From: Myxococcota bacterium
Lineage (GTDB): Bacteria > Myxococcota > XYA12-FULL-58-9 > JALHOP01
Direction: 5' to 3'
Length of the DNA stretch: 64,000 nt
Assembly (NCBI GenBank): GCA_022842935.1
Contig: JALHOP010000004.1
Location: forward strand, 248,001-312,000
This document shows positions 50,834 to 59,711 of this stretch, piece after piece. The position numbers and the translations under genes are program-made. Within the stretch, counting starts at the first letter, position 1; every line of letters starts with the position of its first letter. A model generated the notes under the pieces. That model had not been told where the DNA came from and did not search any database. It saw only the letters and a list, made by a program, of their open reading frames with translations.

Positions 50834-52035
50834 TGCGTTCGTTCGCACGGGTCGGGTTGCCGGTCGTCGTCGTCGTCGCGCTCGCGAGCGGTGCCTCGGC
50901 GGCGCCCGAGTCTGATGCCATCCTGTTGTCTCCCCACAAGGGTACGCGGGTCGAAGCGGGGAAGGGCGTTGTCTTTGAGACCCGCTGGCGCAAGTTCCTC
51001 GTGCGCACCGGGCTCAACCGCGACATTACTGCGAGCTTCGGTCGGCCGGCCATCTCGGAGCGTCACGAGCGCGTCATCGTCGGCACCGGTGAGGGCTTCG
51101 TGCTGGCCCTCGCTCTGAACAACGGCGACGAAGTCTGGCGCTACCGGCACGGCGCGCCATTCGAGACTGCCGCGACCATCGTCGACCTCGGGACGGGCGG
51201 CACCCGTGGGATGGAGCTCGTGCTCCTCGGTGGCCGCGACGGCAAGCTCCTCGCCTTCGAGGTGGGGACGGGCAAGCTGCGCTGGCAGATCCCAATCGAT
51301 GGTGACATGCGCTCGCCGCCGCGGCGGATCGGCAGCGAGCTCCTGGTGACGACCTCGACGAACAAAGTCTATGTACTCGACCCGTCCACCGGCGCGGTGC
51401 GCTGGACCCGCGGTCGTCCGGCTCCGACCGGCCTCACTGTCCTCGGCCACGCGCGCGCATTCGAACAGGACGGCATCGTCTACGCGTCGTTTTCGGACGG
51501 CTACGCCGAGGCGTATGCGTTGGAAGACGGGCGCGGTATGTGGTCGCGGCCACTGTCGCTACGCGGCGGCGACTTCATCGACAGCGACGCTGATCCCGTG
51601 GTCATCAACGGCCGGGTCTTCGTCGCATCGTACTCCGATGGGATCTATGCGCTCGAGCCGCGTGACGGGACGACCGCGTGGACCAAGGGCGCTCAAGCGG
51701 TCACCTCGCTGGGAGCGCATGGCGAGACGCTGCTCGCCGCGAGCGCGGACGGCTGGCTGTGGGGACTCGCCGCCACCACGGGCGACATGTTGTTTCGTAC
51801 GCGGCTCCCCATCGGTTCGCCGTCGCGGCCCCTCGTTACGGGTGATGCGGTAATCATGACGGGCGGAGAAGGGTTGTTTCTGGTGTTCGATGCCCGCAAC
51901 GGTAAGCCGTTGCAGGCCACGGCAGTGGGTGGCCTCGTCGCGGGCGAACCGGTGCTTGCCGGCGATCACATCGCTCTCATTTCGAGCCTCGGCTACGTTG
52001 TGGTGATGCGGCGCGTGGAGACACCGCGAACCTGA
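50833..52035 (+). CDS. BamB-like PQQ-repeat beta-propeller protein
   Basis: 400 residues from GTG 50833, overlapping the preceding stop by one base. LPVVVVVALASGASAA is a signal peptide; no lipobox cysteine is seen. Repeats follow the PQQ pattern: GEGFVLALALNNGDEVWRYRH, GKLLAFEVGTGKLRWQIPI, NKVYVLDPSTGAVRWTRGRP, GYAEAYALEDGRGMWSRPL and DGIYALEPRDGTTAWTKG. This matches the propeller of BamB, which helps the BAM complex insert outer-membrane proteins. The YfgM-like neighbour supports that role; the missing lipid anchor is a difference from E. coli BamB. Confidence 0.87.
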   Translation: MRSFARVGLPVVVVVALASGASAAPESDAILLSPHKGTRVEAGKGVVFETRWRKFLVRTGLNRDITASFGRPAISERHERVIVGTGEGFVLALALNNGDEVWRYRHGAPFETAATIVDLGTGGTRGMELVLLGGRDGKLLAFEVGTGKLRWQIPIDGDMRSPPRRIGSELLVTTSTNKVYVLDPSTGAVRWTRGRPAPTGLTVLGHARAFEQDGIVYASFSDGYAEAYALEDGRGMWSRPLSLRGGDFIDSDADPVVINGRVFVASYSDGIYALEPRDGTTAWTKGAQAVTSLGAHGETLLAASADGWLWGLAATTGDMLFRTRLPIGSPSRPLVTGDAVIMTGGEGLFLVFDARNGKPLQATAVGGLVAGEPVLAGDHIALISSLGYVVVMRRVETPRT

Positions 52036-52036
52036 G

Positions 52037-52690
52037 CTACCGCGTGTGGCGAATGACCTCGCCCTCGACCATGAATACGACGTCTTCGGCGATATTGGTC
52101 GCGAGGTCTGCGATTCGCTCGAGGTGCCGGGACGCCGACAGGGTGTGGACGCCAAGTGGGACGAGGCTTGCGTCCTTCATCATCAGCTCCTCGAGAAACT
52201 TGAACATGCGCTTGTGCATGTCGTCGACGTCTTCGTCGTCACGCACGACCTTGCGCGCGAGCTCGCAGTCGCGATTCACCAGAGCGTCGAGGCTCTCTCG
52301 GACCATCGCGCGTACCCGCTCTGCCATGGTGAGCAAATCACCCGGTGGTACCACCGGCTGGGCCATTGCCATGTCGAAGGCGCGATCAGCTATGTTTACC
52401 GCGAGGTCGCCCATGCGCTCGAGGTCGTTGTTGACCTTCATGACCGCGACGATGAACCGTAAGTCGGTAGCCATCGGCTGGTAGAGCGCGAGCAGCTTGA
52501 GGCACTCTTCCTCAATCTCGAGCTCGCGGCTGTCGATGAGGTCGTCGCCATTGCGGACCTCGTCGGCCACGTCGGCGCGGCGGTTCACTAGCGCCGTGAT
52601 GGCCTTGTTGGTGGCCTCTTCGACGAGGGCGCCGAGGCTTAGGAGCTCGCGCTTGAGGTGAGCGAGGTCGCGCTCGAGGTGTTTCGTCAT
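52037..52690 (-). CDS. phoU: phosphate transport system regulator PhoU
   Basis: 217 residues. Two tandem three-helix PhoU repeats are visible, each with the conserved acidic metal-binding stretch: DEVRNGDDLIDSRELEIEEECLKLLALYQP and a related DCELARKVVRDDEDVDDMHKRMFKFLEEL. LERMGDLAVNIADRA and LERIADLATNIAEDVVFM are diagnostic. PhoU negatively regulates phosphate uptake and the PhoR/PhoB system, acting with PstB at the membrane. It is the last gene of pstC-pstA-pstB-phoU. Confidence 0.96.
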   Translation of the reverse strand: MTKHLERDLAHLKRELLSLGALVEEATNKAITALVNRRADVADEVRNGDDLIDSRELEIEEECLKLLALYQPMATDLRFIVAVMKVNNDLERMGDLAVNIADRAFDMAMAQPVVPPGDLLTMAERVRAMVRESLDALVNRDCELARKVVRDDEDVDDMHKRMFKFLEELMMKDASLVPLGVHTLSASRHLERIADLATNIAEDVVFMVEGEVIRHTR

Positions 52691-52728
52691 GAGCGCGTCA
52701 TTTCATGACGTAGCGCCTTCTTCAATCT

Positions 52729-53517
52729 TCAGCCGAAGCGACCGGTCACGTACTCTTCGGTACGCTTGTCGCGCGGACGCGTGAAGAACGTCTTGGTTTC
52801 GCCGACCTCGATGAGCTCTCCCTCGAGCAAGAGGGCGGCCACATCGGAGATGCGGGCAGCCTGTTGCATGGTCTCGGCGACGACCAAGAGTGTGCAGCTC
52901 TCCTTGAGCTCGACGATCAAGTCTTCGATACGGGCGCTCGATGCCGGGTCGAGCTCGGCGCACGGCTCGTCGAGCAAGAGCACGTCGGGCTGCATGGCGA
53001 GAGCGCGGGCGATGCACAGACGTTGTTGCTGGCCTGGTGTCAAAACCGCGGGCGAGTCGTTCAGGCGATCTTTGACGTCGCGCCACAGGCCCGCGCGGGT
53101 GAGGGAGCGCTCGACCAAGCCATCGATATCGTCGCGACCGACGACCGCGTTGACCTCGGCGCCCCATGCGACGTTGGCGCCAATCGAGCGCGGAAAAGGT
53201 GTCGGCGTGCGGAACACCATGCCGATCCGCCGCCGAACCTCACCAGCATCGACGCCCGGCCCGTAGATCTCGCGGCCACGATAGGCGACGCTTCCGCTGA
53301 CGCGCGCCCCGGGAGCCAGGTCGATGAGACGGTTGAACGTCCGCAATAGCGTTGTTTTGCCGCTGCTCACCGGACCCATGACCGCGGTCACGGTCTTCTC
53401 GGCCATACATAAGGTGACATCGCGCAGGGCCGGTTTGGGGCCGTAATGCACCGTCATGTGGCGGGCTTCGATGACGGCGCTCGTGGTCTTGGTCTCGGGC
53501 ATCGGATGGCTCGCCAT
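52729..53517 (-). CDS. pstB: phosphate ABC transporter ATP-binding protein PstB with atypical catalytic motifs
   Basis: 262 residues if ATG 53517 is used (ATG 53502 is close). VTAVMGPVSSGKTTLLRTFNRLIDLA is a working Walker A and VLLLDEPCAELDP the Walker B with its Glu. Other key positions differ from PstB consensus: the Q-loop reads GMVFRTPTPFP with Arg103 instead of Gln, the ABC signature LSGGQ is LTPGQ (159-163), the D-loop SALD is AELD, and the H-switch THNMQQAAR is AETMQQAAR with Glu215 in place of His. QQQRLCIARAL is unchanged. By context it is the transporter's ATPase, but efficient ATP hydrolysis is doubtful. Confidence 0.9.
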   Translation of the reverse strand: MASHPMPETKTTSAVIEARHMTVHYGPKPALRDVTLCMAEKTVTAVMGPVSSGKTTLLRTFNRLIDLAPGARVSGSVAYRGREIYGPGVDAGEVRRRIGMVFRTPTPFPRSIGANVAWGAEVNAVVGRDDIDGLVERSLTRAGLWRDVKDRLNDSPAVLTPGQQQRLCIARALAMQPDVLLLDEPCAELDPASSARIEDLIVELKESCTLLVVAETMQQAARISDVAALLLEGELIEVGETKTFFTRPRDKRTEEYVTGRFG

Positions 53518-53591
53518 GATGGGCGGCGGGTGCCTTTGAAGCAAGTGAGGAGTGAGCACACTAGGGGGGTGTCCGCCGATAACGATCGGCA

Positions 53592-53918
53592 ATGGTTAGA
53601 CCTCTTGCGGACCGCCCCGCGCGGCTCCCGGCCACGCTCGCACCATCGGCGGCGACACCTCCGGCACCTGTCCCCGGGCTGCCCAGCGCGGGTCAGCTCG
53701 TGGGCATGCAGGTGGTCGCGACGGTCGTTGGTATCGCCGGCGGCGTCTCAGCGTTTTTTCTCGCCCAGAACGCAGGCTGGCAGGGTGCTTCGCCTCTTTT
53801 TCTCGGGGCTGCGGTCGCCCTGGGATGCAACCTCCTGCCGGGCATCGGGCTATTGACGGTGCAGCTCGGCCGGCGCCTTATCGGGCTGGGTTGCGCTCAC
53901 GACCACGGCTCGCGCTGA
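53592..53918 (+). CDS. possible small membrane protein on the strand opposite pst genes
   Basis: 108 residues from ATG 53592. Residues 1-35 are Pro/Ala-rich; two hydrophobic segments follow (VGMQVVATVVGIAGGVSAFFLA and GASPLFLGAAVALGCNLLPGIGLLTVQL). It fills the 380-base gap between the pstB start and the pstA stop and overlaps the end of pstA by 22 bases. Third-position G+C is moderate, so coding is plausible but not certain. No family is recognised. If it is not coding, the gap separates pstB from pstA. Confidence 0.45.
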   Translation: MVRPLADRPARLPATLAPSAATPPAPVPGLPSAGQLVGMQVVATVVGIAGGVSAFFLAQNAGWQGASPLFLGAAVALGCNLLPGIGLLTVQLGRRLIGLGCAHDHGSR

Positions 53919-54742
53919 AAGCGACGTTGGAGGCTCCCGGCCCAGAGCGTCAGGCCCACGTGCACCATGACGACCACCGCGACAGCAGCTCCGGCTAGCT
54001 CGGCGCTGCTCTTGCCACCAGCGACCACGGCTTGCATTGCAGCCGCTGGCAAGGTCGGCCAAGCGTCTTCACCCCCAAGGACGAGACTAAGCATGACGAG
54101 CGGCGCGGTGGCGCCGAAGGTTCGCGCCATGGTCGTGATGACGCCGCCAGCGATGCCGCGCATGGCGAGAGGCAGAATGTGATCGCGCACCGTCTGCAAT
54201 CGCGTAGCTCCCAGCGCGTACGACGCGGTTCGCATGGCGTTGGGGACCTGCAGGAGCGCGTCACGGGTCGCTAGCATGATGCGCGGAATGGCGATGATCG
54301 ACAACGTGAGCGTTGCGGCGACCAAGCCCGGCATCTGCTGCATACCGGTAGTGACCAAGCGCATCCCGACGATACCGAAGACGACCGATGGCAAGGATGC
54401 GAGGCTTTGCACGGCGCCGAAGATCGAGCGCGTGAGCCGCGGACGGTTCATCGCCTCGCTTACGTAGATGCCCGCGCCGACGCCGATGACGACCGACCCG
54501 AACGTTGCGACCAAAGAGACCACGACGCTGCCGGTCACCGCGGCGACGAACGTATCGGACGCGTCGTCACGGCGACCCAGGGTGCCGCCAATGTCGGCGA
54601 GGCCCTGGCCGATGGCCCAAATGACAACAGCGAGCAGGGCGAGCAGGGTCGCACCGCCTGCCCCGACACAGACGGCCAACACGATGTTGCCGACGTGGCG
54701 CCTTTGGGCTCGCACGTGCGAGCTCGTGAGCGCGTCGTTCAT
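53897..54742 (-). CDS. pstA: phosphate ABC transporter permease PstA
   Basis: 281 residues with about six membrane helices. The EAA loop ASYALGATRLQTVRDHILPLAMRGI contacts the ATPase. FGAVQSLASLPSVVFGIVGM and ARTFGATAPLVMLSL are strongly conserved in PstA. With PstC it forms the channel for phosphate through the inner membrane. The start overlaps the pstC stop (ATGA), so the two are coupled. Confidence 0.93.
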   Translation of the reverse strand: MNDALTSSHVRAQRRHVGNIVLAVCVGAGGATLLALLAVVIWAIGQGLADIGGTLGRRDDASDTFVAAVTGSVVVSLVATFGSVVIGVGAGIYVSEAMNRPRLTRSIFGAVQSLASLPSVVFGIVGMRLVTTGMQQMPGLVAATLTLSIIAIPRIMLATRDALLQVPNAMRTASYALGATRLQTVRDHILPLAMRGIAGGVITTMARTFGATAPLVMLSLVLGGEDAWPTLPAAAMQAVVAGGKSSAELAGAAVAVVVMVHVGLTLWAGSLQRRFQREPWS

Positions 54743-55500
54743 GTTCGCTCTCGCGGAAAGAGACGCATCGCGACCCGATGCAAGACGACGGTCGCGGCAA
54801 CCAAAACGCCACCAACGACGAAGACGTCCTGCTGACTCAGCGCAGGGCCGCGACCGAGCGCCGCGCGCAGAGGCTCAGCGGCGAGGGTTGTCGGGCCGCT
54901 CGCCGCCGCGAGGGCAATCACGACACTTTCGCCGATAGCGCGGACCAGCGTGAGGAGAACCGCACTGGCCATGGCACGCGACGAGGCTGGCAACAGGATC
55001 TGCAGCCACACCTCGAGCCGCGTCGCCCCGAGAGCGAGGGCCGCATCGCGCATTCCCTGGGGCGCGTTACGCAGCGCCGTGTCGAAGACGCGCGCGACGA
55101 AGGGCGCAAGCAACAACCCAAGCATCAGCGCGGGGATGTGCGGCCACGCAATCGCGCGCTGCACCGTGATGGCAAGGTACGCAAAGACGATGGGGGGCAT
55201 GGTCGCAAACAGGGCAAGCCATGGGCGGATGGCAAGGCGCAGCGCCGGCGAGTCGAGCTCGCGCAGCGTCACAGCGGTCGCCAGACCCAAGGGGAGCGCA
55301 AATGCCACCGCGACGCTACTGACTAGAAGGGTGCCGCGGCAAAGTGCCCAGACGTCGACCGAGACCCCGTGGTCGCCGAGCGCGAAGGCGATGCTCTCGC
55401 CCGCCATGACCGCAACGACGGCGACCCCGAGGCCGATAGCGAGCGCCGCGCACCCCGCAAGCAGGGCGGTTGGCAGGATTTCCGACCGCCTCGAGCTCAT
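54739..55500 (-). CDS. pstC: phosphate ABC transporter permease PstC
   Basis: 253 residues from ATG 55500 (MSSRRSEILPTALLAG); a longer start at 55533 adds 11 residues. That is shorter than the usual 300 or so. Membrane helices are evident, with the EAA loop DAALALGATRLEVWLQILLPASSRAM and the VRAIGESVVIALAAASG segment. RPWLALFATMPPIVFAYLAITV is the family stretch on the other side of the loop. It forms the permease with PstA. No pstS gene for the phosphate-binding protein lies upstream; a Nudix gene diverges from it. Confidence 0.88.
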   Translation of the reverse strand: MSSRRSEILPTALLAGCAALAIGLGVAVVAVMAGESIAFALGDHGVSVDVWALCRGTLLVSSVAVAFALPLGLATAVTLRELDSPALRLAIRPWLALFATMPPIVFAYLAITVQRAIAWPHIPALMLGLLLAPFVARVFDTALRNAPQGMRDAALALGATRLEVWLQILLPASSRAMASAVLLTLVRAIGESVVIALAAASGPTTLAAEPLRAALGRGPALSQQDVFVVGGVLVAATVVLHRVAMRLFPRERT

Positions 55501-55565
55501 GCCGACCGTCTCATGCCACGAAGTGGGTGGCAAACGCCCGCGGCTTTCAGTAGGCTACGCCGCCG

Positions 55566-55970
55566 ATGGTCGAGAAACGTCGCATTCGCGTGGTGAGTGC
55601 CGCCATTTGCAAAGACGGCAAGTACCTCATCACTCAGCGCACCGAGCGCGCGGTGTTGCCCCTGAAGTGGGAGTTTCCCGGCGGTAAGGTCGAGGAAGGC
55701 GAATACGAAGATGCGGCGTTGCGACGTGAGCTGCGCGAGCGCCTCGGCATCACGCCCGACGTCGGTGCCCTCATCTCGACCACCATCCACGAATACGACG
55801 ACTATGTGGTTGAGCTGAAGCTCTACGAATGCAGCTTGGGACCGCTTGCCCCGCGAAAGGGCTCGGTGCGTGACATGCAATGGGTCCGCTCCGGCGACTT
55901 CGACCAGTTCGATTTCACGCCGGCCGACCAGGAATCGATGGACGTGCTGCTCTTCGGCGAGAAGCATTAG
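55566..55970 (+). CDS. Nudix hydrolase, MutT-like, with an altered Nudix box
   Basis: 134 residues. VSAAICKDGKYLITQRTE, PLKWEFPGGKVEEGE and the Nudix box GKVEEGEYEDAALRRELRER follow the MutT/8-oxo-dGTP diphosphatase pattern. In the consensus REUxEExGU the second Glu (Glu57 in E. coli MutT, a metal ligand) is Arg59 here (RELRERLGI). The Glu before it is kept. Such a change may weaken catalysis. Its start is about 65 bases from the pstC start, with divergent orientation. Confidence 0.85.
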   Translation: MVEKRRIRVVSAAICKDGKYLITQRTERAVLPLKWEFPGGKVEEGEYEDAALRRELRERLGITPDVGALISTTIHEYDDYVVELKLYECSLGPLAPRKGSVRDMQWVRSGDFDQFDFTPADQESMDVLLFGEKH

Positions 55971-55982
55971 CCTTACGCGCGC

Positions 55983-56825
55983 TCAGACATGAGCCATGAT
56001 CCAGTCACCGATGCGGGCCATGAGCTCGGCGCGATTCGTTTCGTTCAGGATCTCGTGGAACTCGCCGGTCCTCACGATCACCGTCTTGTCGGGACTGTCG
56101 AGTGCTTGGGCCAGGGCCGCGTTCGCCTGCGGGGCGGCGACAGGGTCGGCGTCGCTGTAGACGTAAAGGAGCGGCACGTCGAGGCGGCGCAGGGCACGCA
56201 CGCGCGCCTGGGCTTCTCGCGAGGCGCGGAAATAGCCGGCGGTGACAGTCGAAAAAATCTTGGGATCGCGACGGTATGCGTCCACGATAGCGGTCTCATG
56301 CGATAGGCCCTCCGGGGGGATTCCAGACGGTAGGGCGATGCGCGGAGCGAAGCGGGCGGCCACGTGACCAATACCAATCTTGATCTTTGGTACCTTCATG
56401 GCGATCTGCAGAAACGGGTTCGATAGAATGAGGCCGCGAATGTCGGGCTTGCTCGCCGCCACCCAATCGAGCGCGATGAGACCACCGTTGCTATGCGCCA
56501 GCACGAAGCGAGGCAGGCCGCGCCCGGCGTTGGCTGCGGTCATCGCCGCGAGACCCGCCTCGGCATCGGCGTGGTACTCGCTGAAGCGGTCGACGTAACC
56601 GCGCTGACCGGCCGACCGCCCGTGTCCGCGCAGGTCGACCGCGACGGTGTCGACGCCGCGCTGAGCAAGTGTGAGCCCAAGCTCGCGATAGCGCTCCGCG
56701 TGCTCAGCGTAGCCGTGGATAACGAGAAGGGCGGCGCGGGGCTCGCCAAGCGGCGCCCAACGCTCGCCCGCGAGCTGGGTGCCGTCGCGCGAGGTGAGAG
56801 TCAGCTGGGTCCGCTTGGCGCTCAT
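55983..56825 (-). CDS. alpha/beta hydrolase, monoacylglycerol lipase / lysophospholipase-like
   Basis: 280 residues. LLVIHGYAEHAERYRELGLTLAQRG is the HGxxEHxxRY signature, and DLRGHGRSAGQRGYVDRFSEY the lid-side motif. FVLAHSNGGLIAL has the nucleophile Ser in A-H-S-N-G (a conservative change from GHSxG). Asp is in VYSDADPVAAP and His in TGEFHEIL. It lacks a signal peptide, so it is cytoplasmic or peripheral. It hydrolyses acylglycerols or lysophospholipids by family. Its start overlaps the TatT stop (ATGA), forming a two-gene unit. Confidence 0.9.
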   Translation of the reverse strand: MSAKRTQLTLTSRDGTQLAGERWAPLGEPRAALLVIHGYAEHAERYRELGLTLAQRGVDTVAVDLRGHGRSAGQRGYVDRFSEYHADAEAGLAAMTAANAGRGLPRFVLAHSNGGLIALDWVAASKPDIRGLILSNPFLQIAMKVPKIKIGIGHVAARFAPRIALPSGIPPEGLSHETAIVDAYRRDPKIFSTVTAGYFRASREAQARVRALRRLDVPLLYVYSDADPVAAPQANAALAQALDSPDKTVIVRTGEFHEILNETNRAELMARIGDWIMAHV

Positions 56826-57739
56826 GGTGCGAACAGCTCATCGATTGAGGCCGCCAGCAAGTCGGCGCGCCGCTTGACCATGATGTTGTCGGGCGCGATC
56901 TCGGCGGCGCCTGCGTCGGCGGCCTTCACTTCGGCCAGCAGCCGGACGAAGAGATCGCGATTCTTGGCTTCGGTTGCGTAGGTTTCGGCATAGCGCAGCT
57001 TGGTGGCGAGCGCTTCTGGCGCGAGCTCGAGCGCCTTGTCGAAGTGGCTGCGGGCGCGGGCGAGATCGCCTCCGGCAAAGCCTGGTACGCGCGCGAAGAA
57101 TGCTCCCAGCTCGCGGTCAGCAGCCGCGTACTCCGTCTTGGGGGCAACCTCGAGGACACGCTGCATCGCGGCGAGTAGACGACCGCGATACATGAGGAGC
57201 GCCGTGAATCCCTTGTCTACGCCGTAGTGGGCGAGGCTCGTGCCGTAGACCGCGAGCGCCTCTATCTGGTCGACCTCGACCGACTTTACGGCCTCTTCGA
57301 TGCTGACCCCGCGTTTCACGGCCGCCGAGAACGCCGGTGAGCTCGCAAGCAGGGCCCGCTCAGCGGTGTCGATAGCTCGCTCCAGAGCATCGGCGCGCTG
57401 CGCGATGTCGGCTGGAGCGCGTAGGTGGTAGGCGGCGAGCGTGACGTAAGCTCGCGATAGCGCAAGGAGGGGCGCCGGATCAGCGGGTCGTGACTCCGAA
57501 AAGCGTAGCCAGCAGTCGATGGCGCGGCCGAGCGACGCGCGCTCGGTGCGACCCGCCCATGCCGCACGCGCCTGCGCGTCGAGGTCGACAGGAGTACCAG
57601 CATCGGCGCCCGATGTGTCGGCATCAGCGGCGGTCACAGAGCCGGTTGTGTCCGGTGATGGCGATGGCGGGGCGGGCACAGGGCCGGGACTGCACGCGAC
57701 CACGCCGACCGCGAGAAAAGATATGGATAGAGACCGCAT
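56822..57739 (-). CDS. TRAP-transporter T-component (TatT)-like lipoprotein
   Basis: 305 residues from ATG 57739. SLSISFLAVGVVAC is a lipoprotein signal with lipobox GVVAC. After an Asp/Thr/Pro-rich linker there are TPR-type helices: LGRAIDCWLRFSESRP, PAPLLALSRAYVTLAAYHL, and RELGAFFARVPGFAGGDLARARSHFDKALELAPE, the last being the TatT signature region. TatT proteins are periplasmic lipoproteins linked to TRAP transporters, though no TRAP permease is nearby. It is coupled to the lipase-like gene. Confidence 0.82.
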   Translation of the reverse strand: MRSLSISFLAVGVVACSPGPVPAPPSPSPDTTGSVTAADADTSGADAGTPVDLDAQARAAWAGRTERASLGRAIDCWLRFSESRPADPAPLLALSRAYVTLAAYHLRAPADIAQRADALERAIDTAERALLASSPAFSAAVKRGVSIEEAVKSVEVDQIEALAVYGTSLAHYGVDKGFTALLMYRGRLLAAMQRVLEVAPKTEYAAADRELGAFFARVPGFAGGDLARARSHFDKALELAPEALATKLRYAETYATEAKNRDLFVRLLAEVKAADAGAAEIAPDNIMVKRRADLLAASIDELFAP

Positions 57740-57815
57740 GACGTGCGGCAACCTAGCACGCGCCGATGTCGCGAGTGCAATGACAAGCGTAGGAGCCGCG
57801 CCCGTGCGCTAACGG

Positions 57816-59663
57816 CTAGTGGGCGTGGGCGTGCTCGTTGATGTCGTAGACATGCATGAGGCGGCGTGTTCGTACGACGCTGTGCTCGATGTCGACGATA
57901 AACTCCCCTGCAAGGGTAATGACTTCGAGCTGGAGTTGGCCGTTCGCGAGAATCGGGCGGACAACCAGATTCGCGTCGTCGAACAAGGTGTCGAGCCCTC
58001 GACGAACGGTCGCGGCGCTCGGGTCGCGCTCGGCAAGCAACGTGAGGTGTTGGGCCACGAGTCGCTTGGCTCGCGCCAAGGCTTTTTTGGGGTCACCGCC
58101 ATCACGGACGGTGAAGTCGAACTTCGCCGGTAGATGAAGCGCCGGGCCCTCGAGATAGCGGACACAGTGGCCGTCGAGGACGACCTCGAGGTGGCCGTCT
58201 TCTACGGGAACCTGCTTCCTGCTCGTAGGATCTTGAACCAGGGCGCGCAGGGTTACGCGGCGGACGTCGCCGAATCGCCGGTCACCCAGGACCTGGAAGG
58301 CGACCTCGGAACGGTCCGCGAGAGAGGGGAGCATCCGCGCGAGTCCTGCGAAGGCATTGGCGTTCTGCTCCTTGATAGCGGACAGGGACGTCTCGAATAG
58401 CTTGGCGCTTTCGTTTGGCGCCGCGGCAGCGATCGGCTGGTTCGCGATTCTCCGGCGGACGGCTTCCCGCTGCAGATCGTTGACGATACCGTCGACGAGG
58501 TTCGGAGCCGCTTTGCCGATGTGGGAGTGCACGCCCTCGATGAAGGCGCGCAGGCACTCTTCTGGTGAGGGCGATTTGCTGGTCACGAAGAACGGCGCCT
58601 TGGCCACGGCCCCAAGCATCAGATCGCACGCTTGATGCAGGCCGACAGTCTTTGCGAGTCGCTCGGTGACGGACCAGATCATGCCGGAGTAGGCGAGGCT
58701 TCGCTTGTGCTCCTGGGTGAGACTCGGATCGAGGACGACGTCATTGACCAATGTGCGCAGTGGGCCAGGTTTGCCTTCGCCCTCGCGCTCCGCGAGGTAA
58801 GCGCCGAGGTCTTCACTGATGTTAGGATTCTCGAAGTGCAGCGCGGCGAACAGATCGCCCAGCGCTTCGTGCATGGGTTTGCCTTCACCGCTGGTGTCGC
58901 TGTTCACGCCGGGTGCGACATGGTCGAAGTAGCCGTGCGCGAGCTCGTGAACGAGGATCTCTTTGCATGACACGAGGTGGAAGCGGCCCTCGGAGGTGCC
59001 GAAGACGTAGACGTTCGAGCCAGGAATGTAGCCGGCGTTCTCTTCGCTCATGGCGTTGGCGATGATGCGAACGACGCCACTGTTGTTGGTCCCGTCGCGA
59101 TAGACGGAGGGCAAGTCAATGCCATAGCTCGCCAGTCGCCGCAGGAAAGTGTCAGCGGTGTGTAGCGCCTGGACCTGGTCGAAGCCGTCTTGCGTGACCT
59201 TGTTCTCGCCGGGCGCAAAAGGCTGCTGGTTCTTCACGGTCTTGAGGACCGAAGCGCCGCTGACATGCAAGAGCTCGACCCTGAGGCCGTCGACCGAGAG
59301 GGTGACCGTCCGTTGCAGCGACACCTCGCGGACCTTGCCGTCGCTCGTGAGGCGATTCTCCCTGTTCCAGACCAGCAGGTTGGTAGGATTGACCTCCATG
59401 AGCTCGACGCTGGTGTTCTCGCCTGCGGCACGTCGCGCCTCAGCGAGCCTCAGATCGATCGCGGTCGTCGTCGCCTTGTCGACGACAGCGCTGATGCTCG
59501 CTGGCGAGCTTGAGCGCTGCTCGTTCGCGAGCCGGAGGAAGATATCCTCGAAGCCAGTGGCGCTACGAGGACGGGCGCCCACCGTCGCCACCGCTGCCCC
59601 GTCCGCTTTGACGGATGGAGCGCTGCGGTCACGGGGGCCAGAGAGACGCGTATCGACTGCCAC
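57816..59663 (-). CDS. thermolysin-like (M4-type) metallopeptidase, paralogue 2
   Basis: 615 residues from GTG 59663. There is no signal peptide; residues 1-40 are Ala/Ser/Arg-rich. HELAH at 239-243 and MHEALGDLF with Glu266 match the M4 layout (HExxH, then ExxxD about 20 residues on). LTQEHKRSLAYSGMIWSVTERLA may hold the second catalytic His. The preceding TSEGRFHLVSCKEILV and following DFTVRDGGDPKKALARAKRLV, and the final RRLMHVYDINEHAHAH, are shared in outline with the next upstream gene. The two are tandem paralogues 48 bases apart. Target unknown. Confidence 0.87.
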   Translation of the reverse strand: MAVDTRLSGPRDRSAPSVKADGAAVATVGARPRSATGFEDIFLRLANEQRSSSPASISAVVDKATTTAIDLRLAEARRAAGENTSVELMEVNPTNLLVWNRENRLTSDGKVREVSLQRTVTLSVDGLRVELLHVSGASVLKTVKNQQPFAPGENKVTQDGFDQVQALHTADTFLRRLASYGIDLPSVYRDGTNNSGVVRIIANAMSEENAGYIPGSNVYVFGTSEGRFHLVSCKEILVHELAHGYFDHVAPGVNSDTSGEGKPMHEALGDLFAALHFENPNISEDLGAYLAEREGEGKPGPLRTLVNDVVLDPSLTQEHKRSLAYSGMIWSVTERLAKTVGLHQACDLMLGAVAKAPFFVTSKSPSPEECLRAFIEGVHSHIGKAAPNLVDGIVNDLQREAVRRRIANQPIAAAAPNESAKLFETSLSAIKEQNANAFAGLARMLPSLADRSEVAFQVLGDRRFGDVRRVTLRALVQDPTSRKQVPVEDGHLEVVLDGHCVRYLEGPALHLPAKFDFTVRDGGDPKKALARAKRLVAQHLTLLAERDPSAATVRRGLDTLFDDANLVVRPILANGQLQLEVITLAGEFIVDIEHSVVRTRRLMHVYDINEHAHAH

Positions 59664-59711
59664 GCGGGCTCGCCTTCTTGCTGCGGGGGAAGAAACTCTC
59701 GCGACGCTTCG

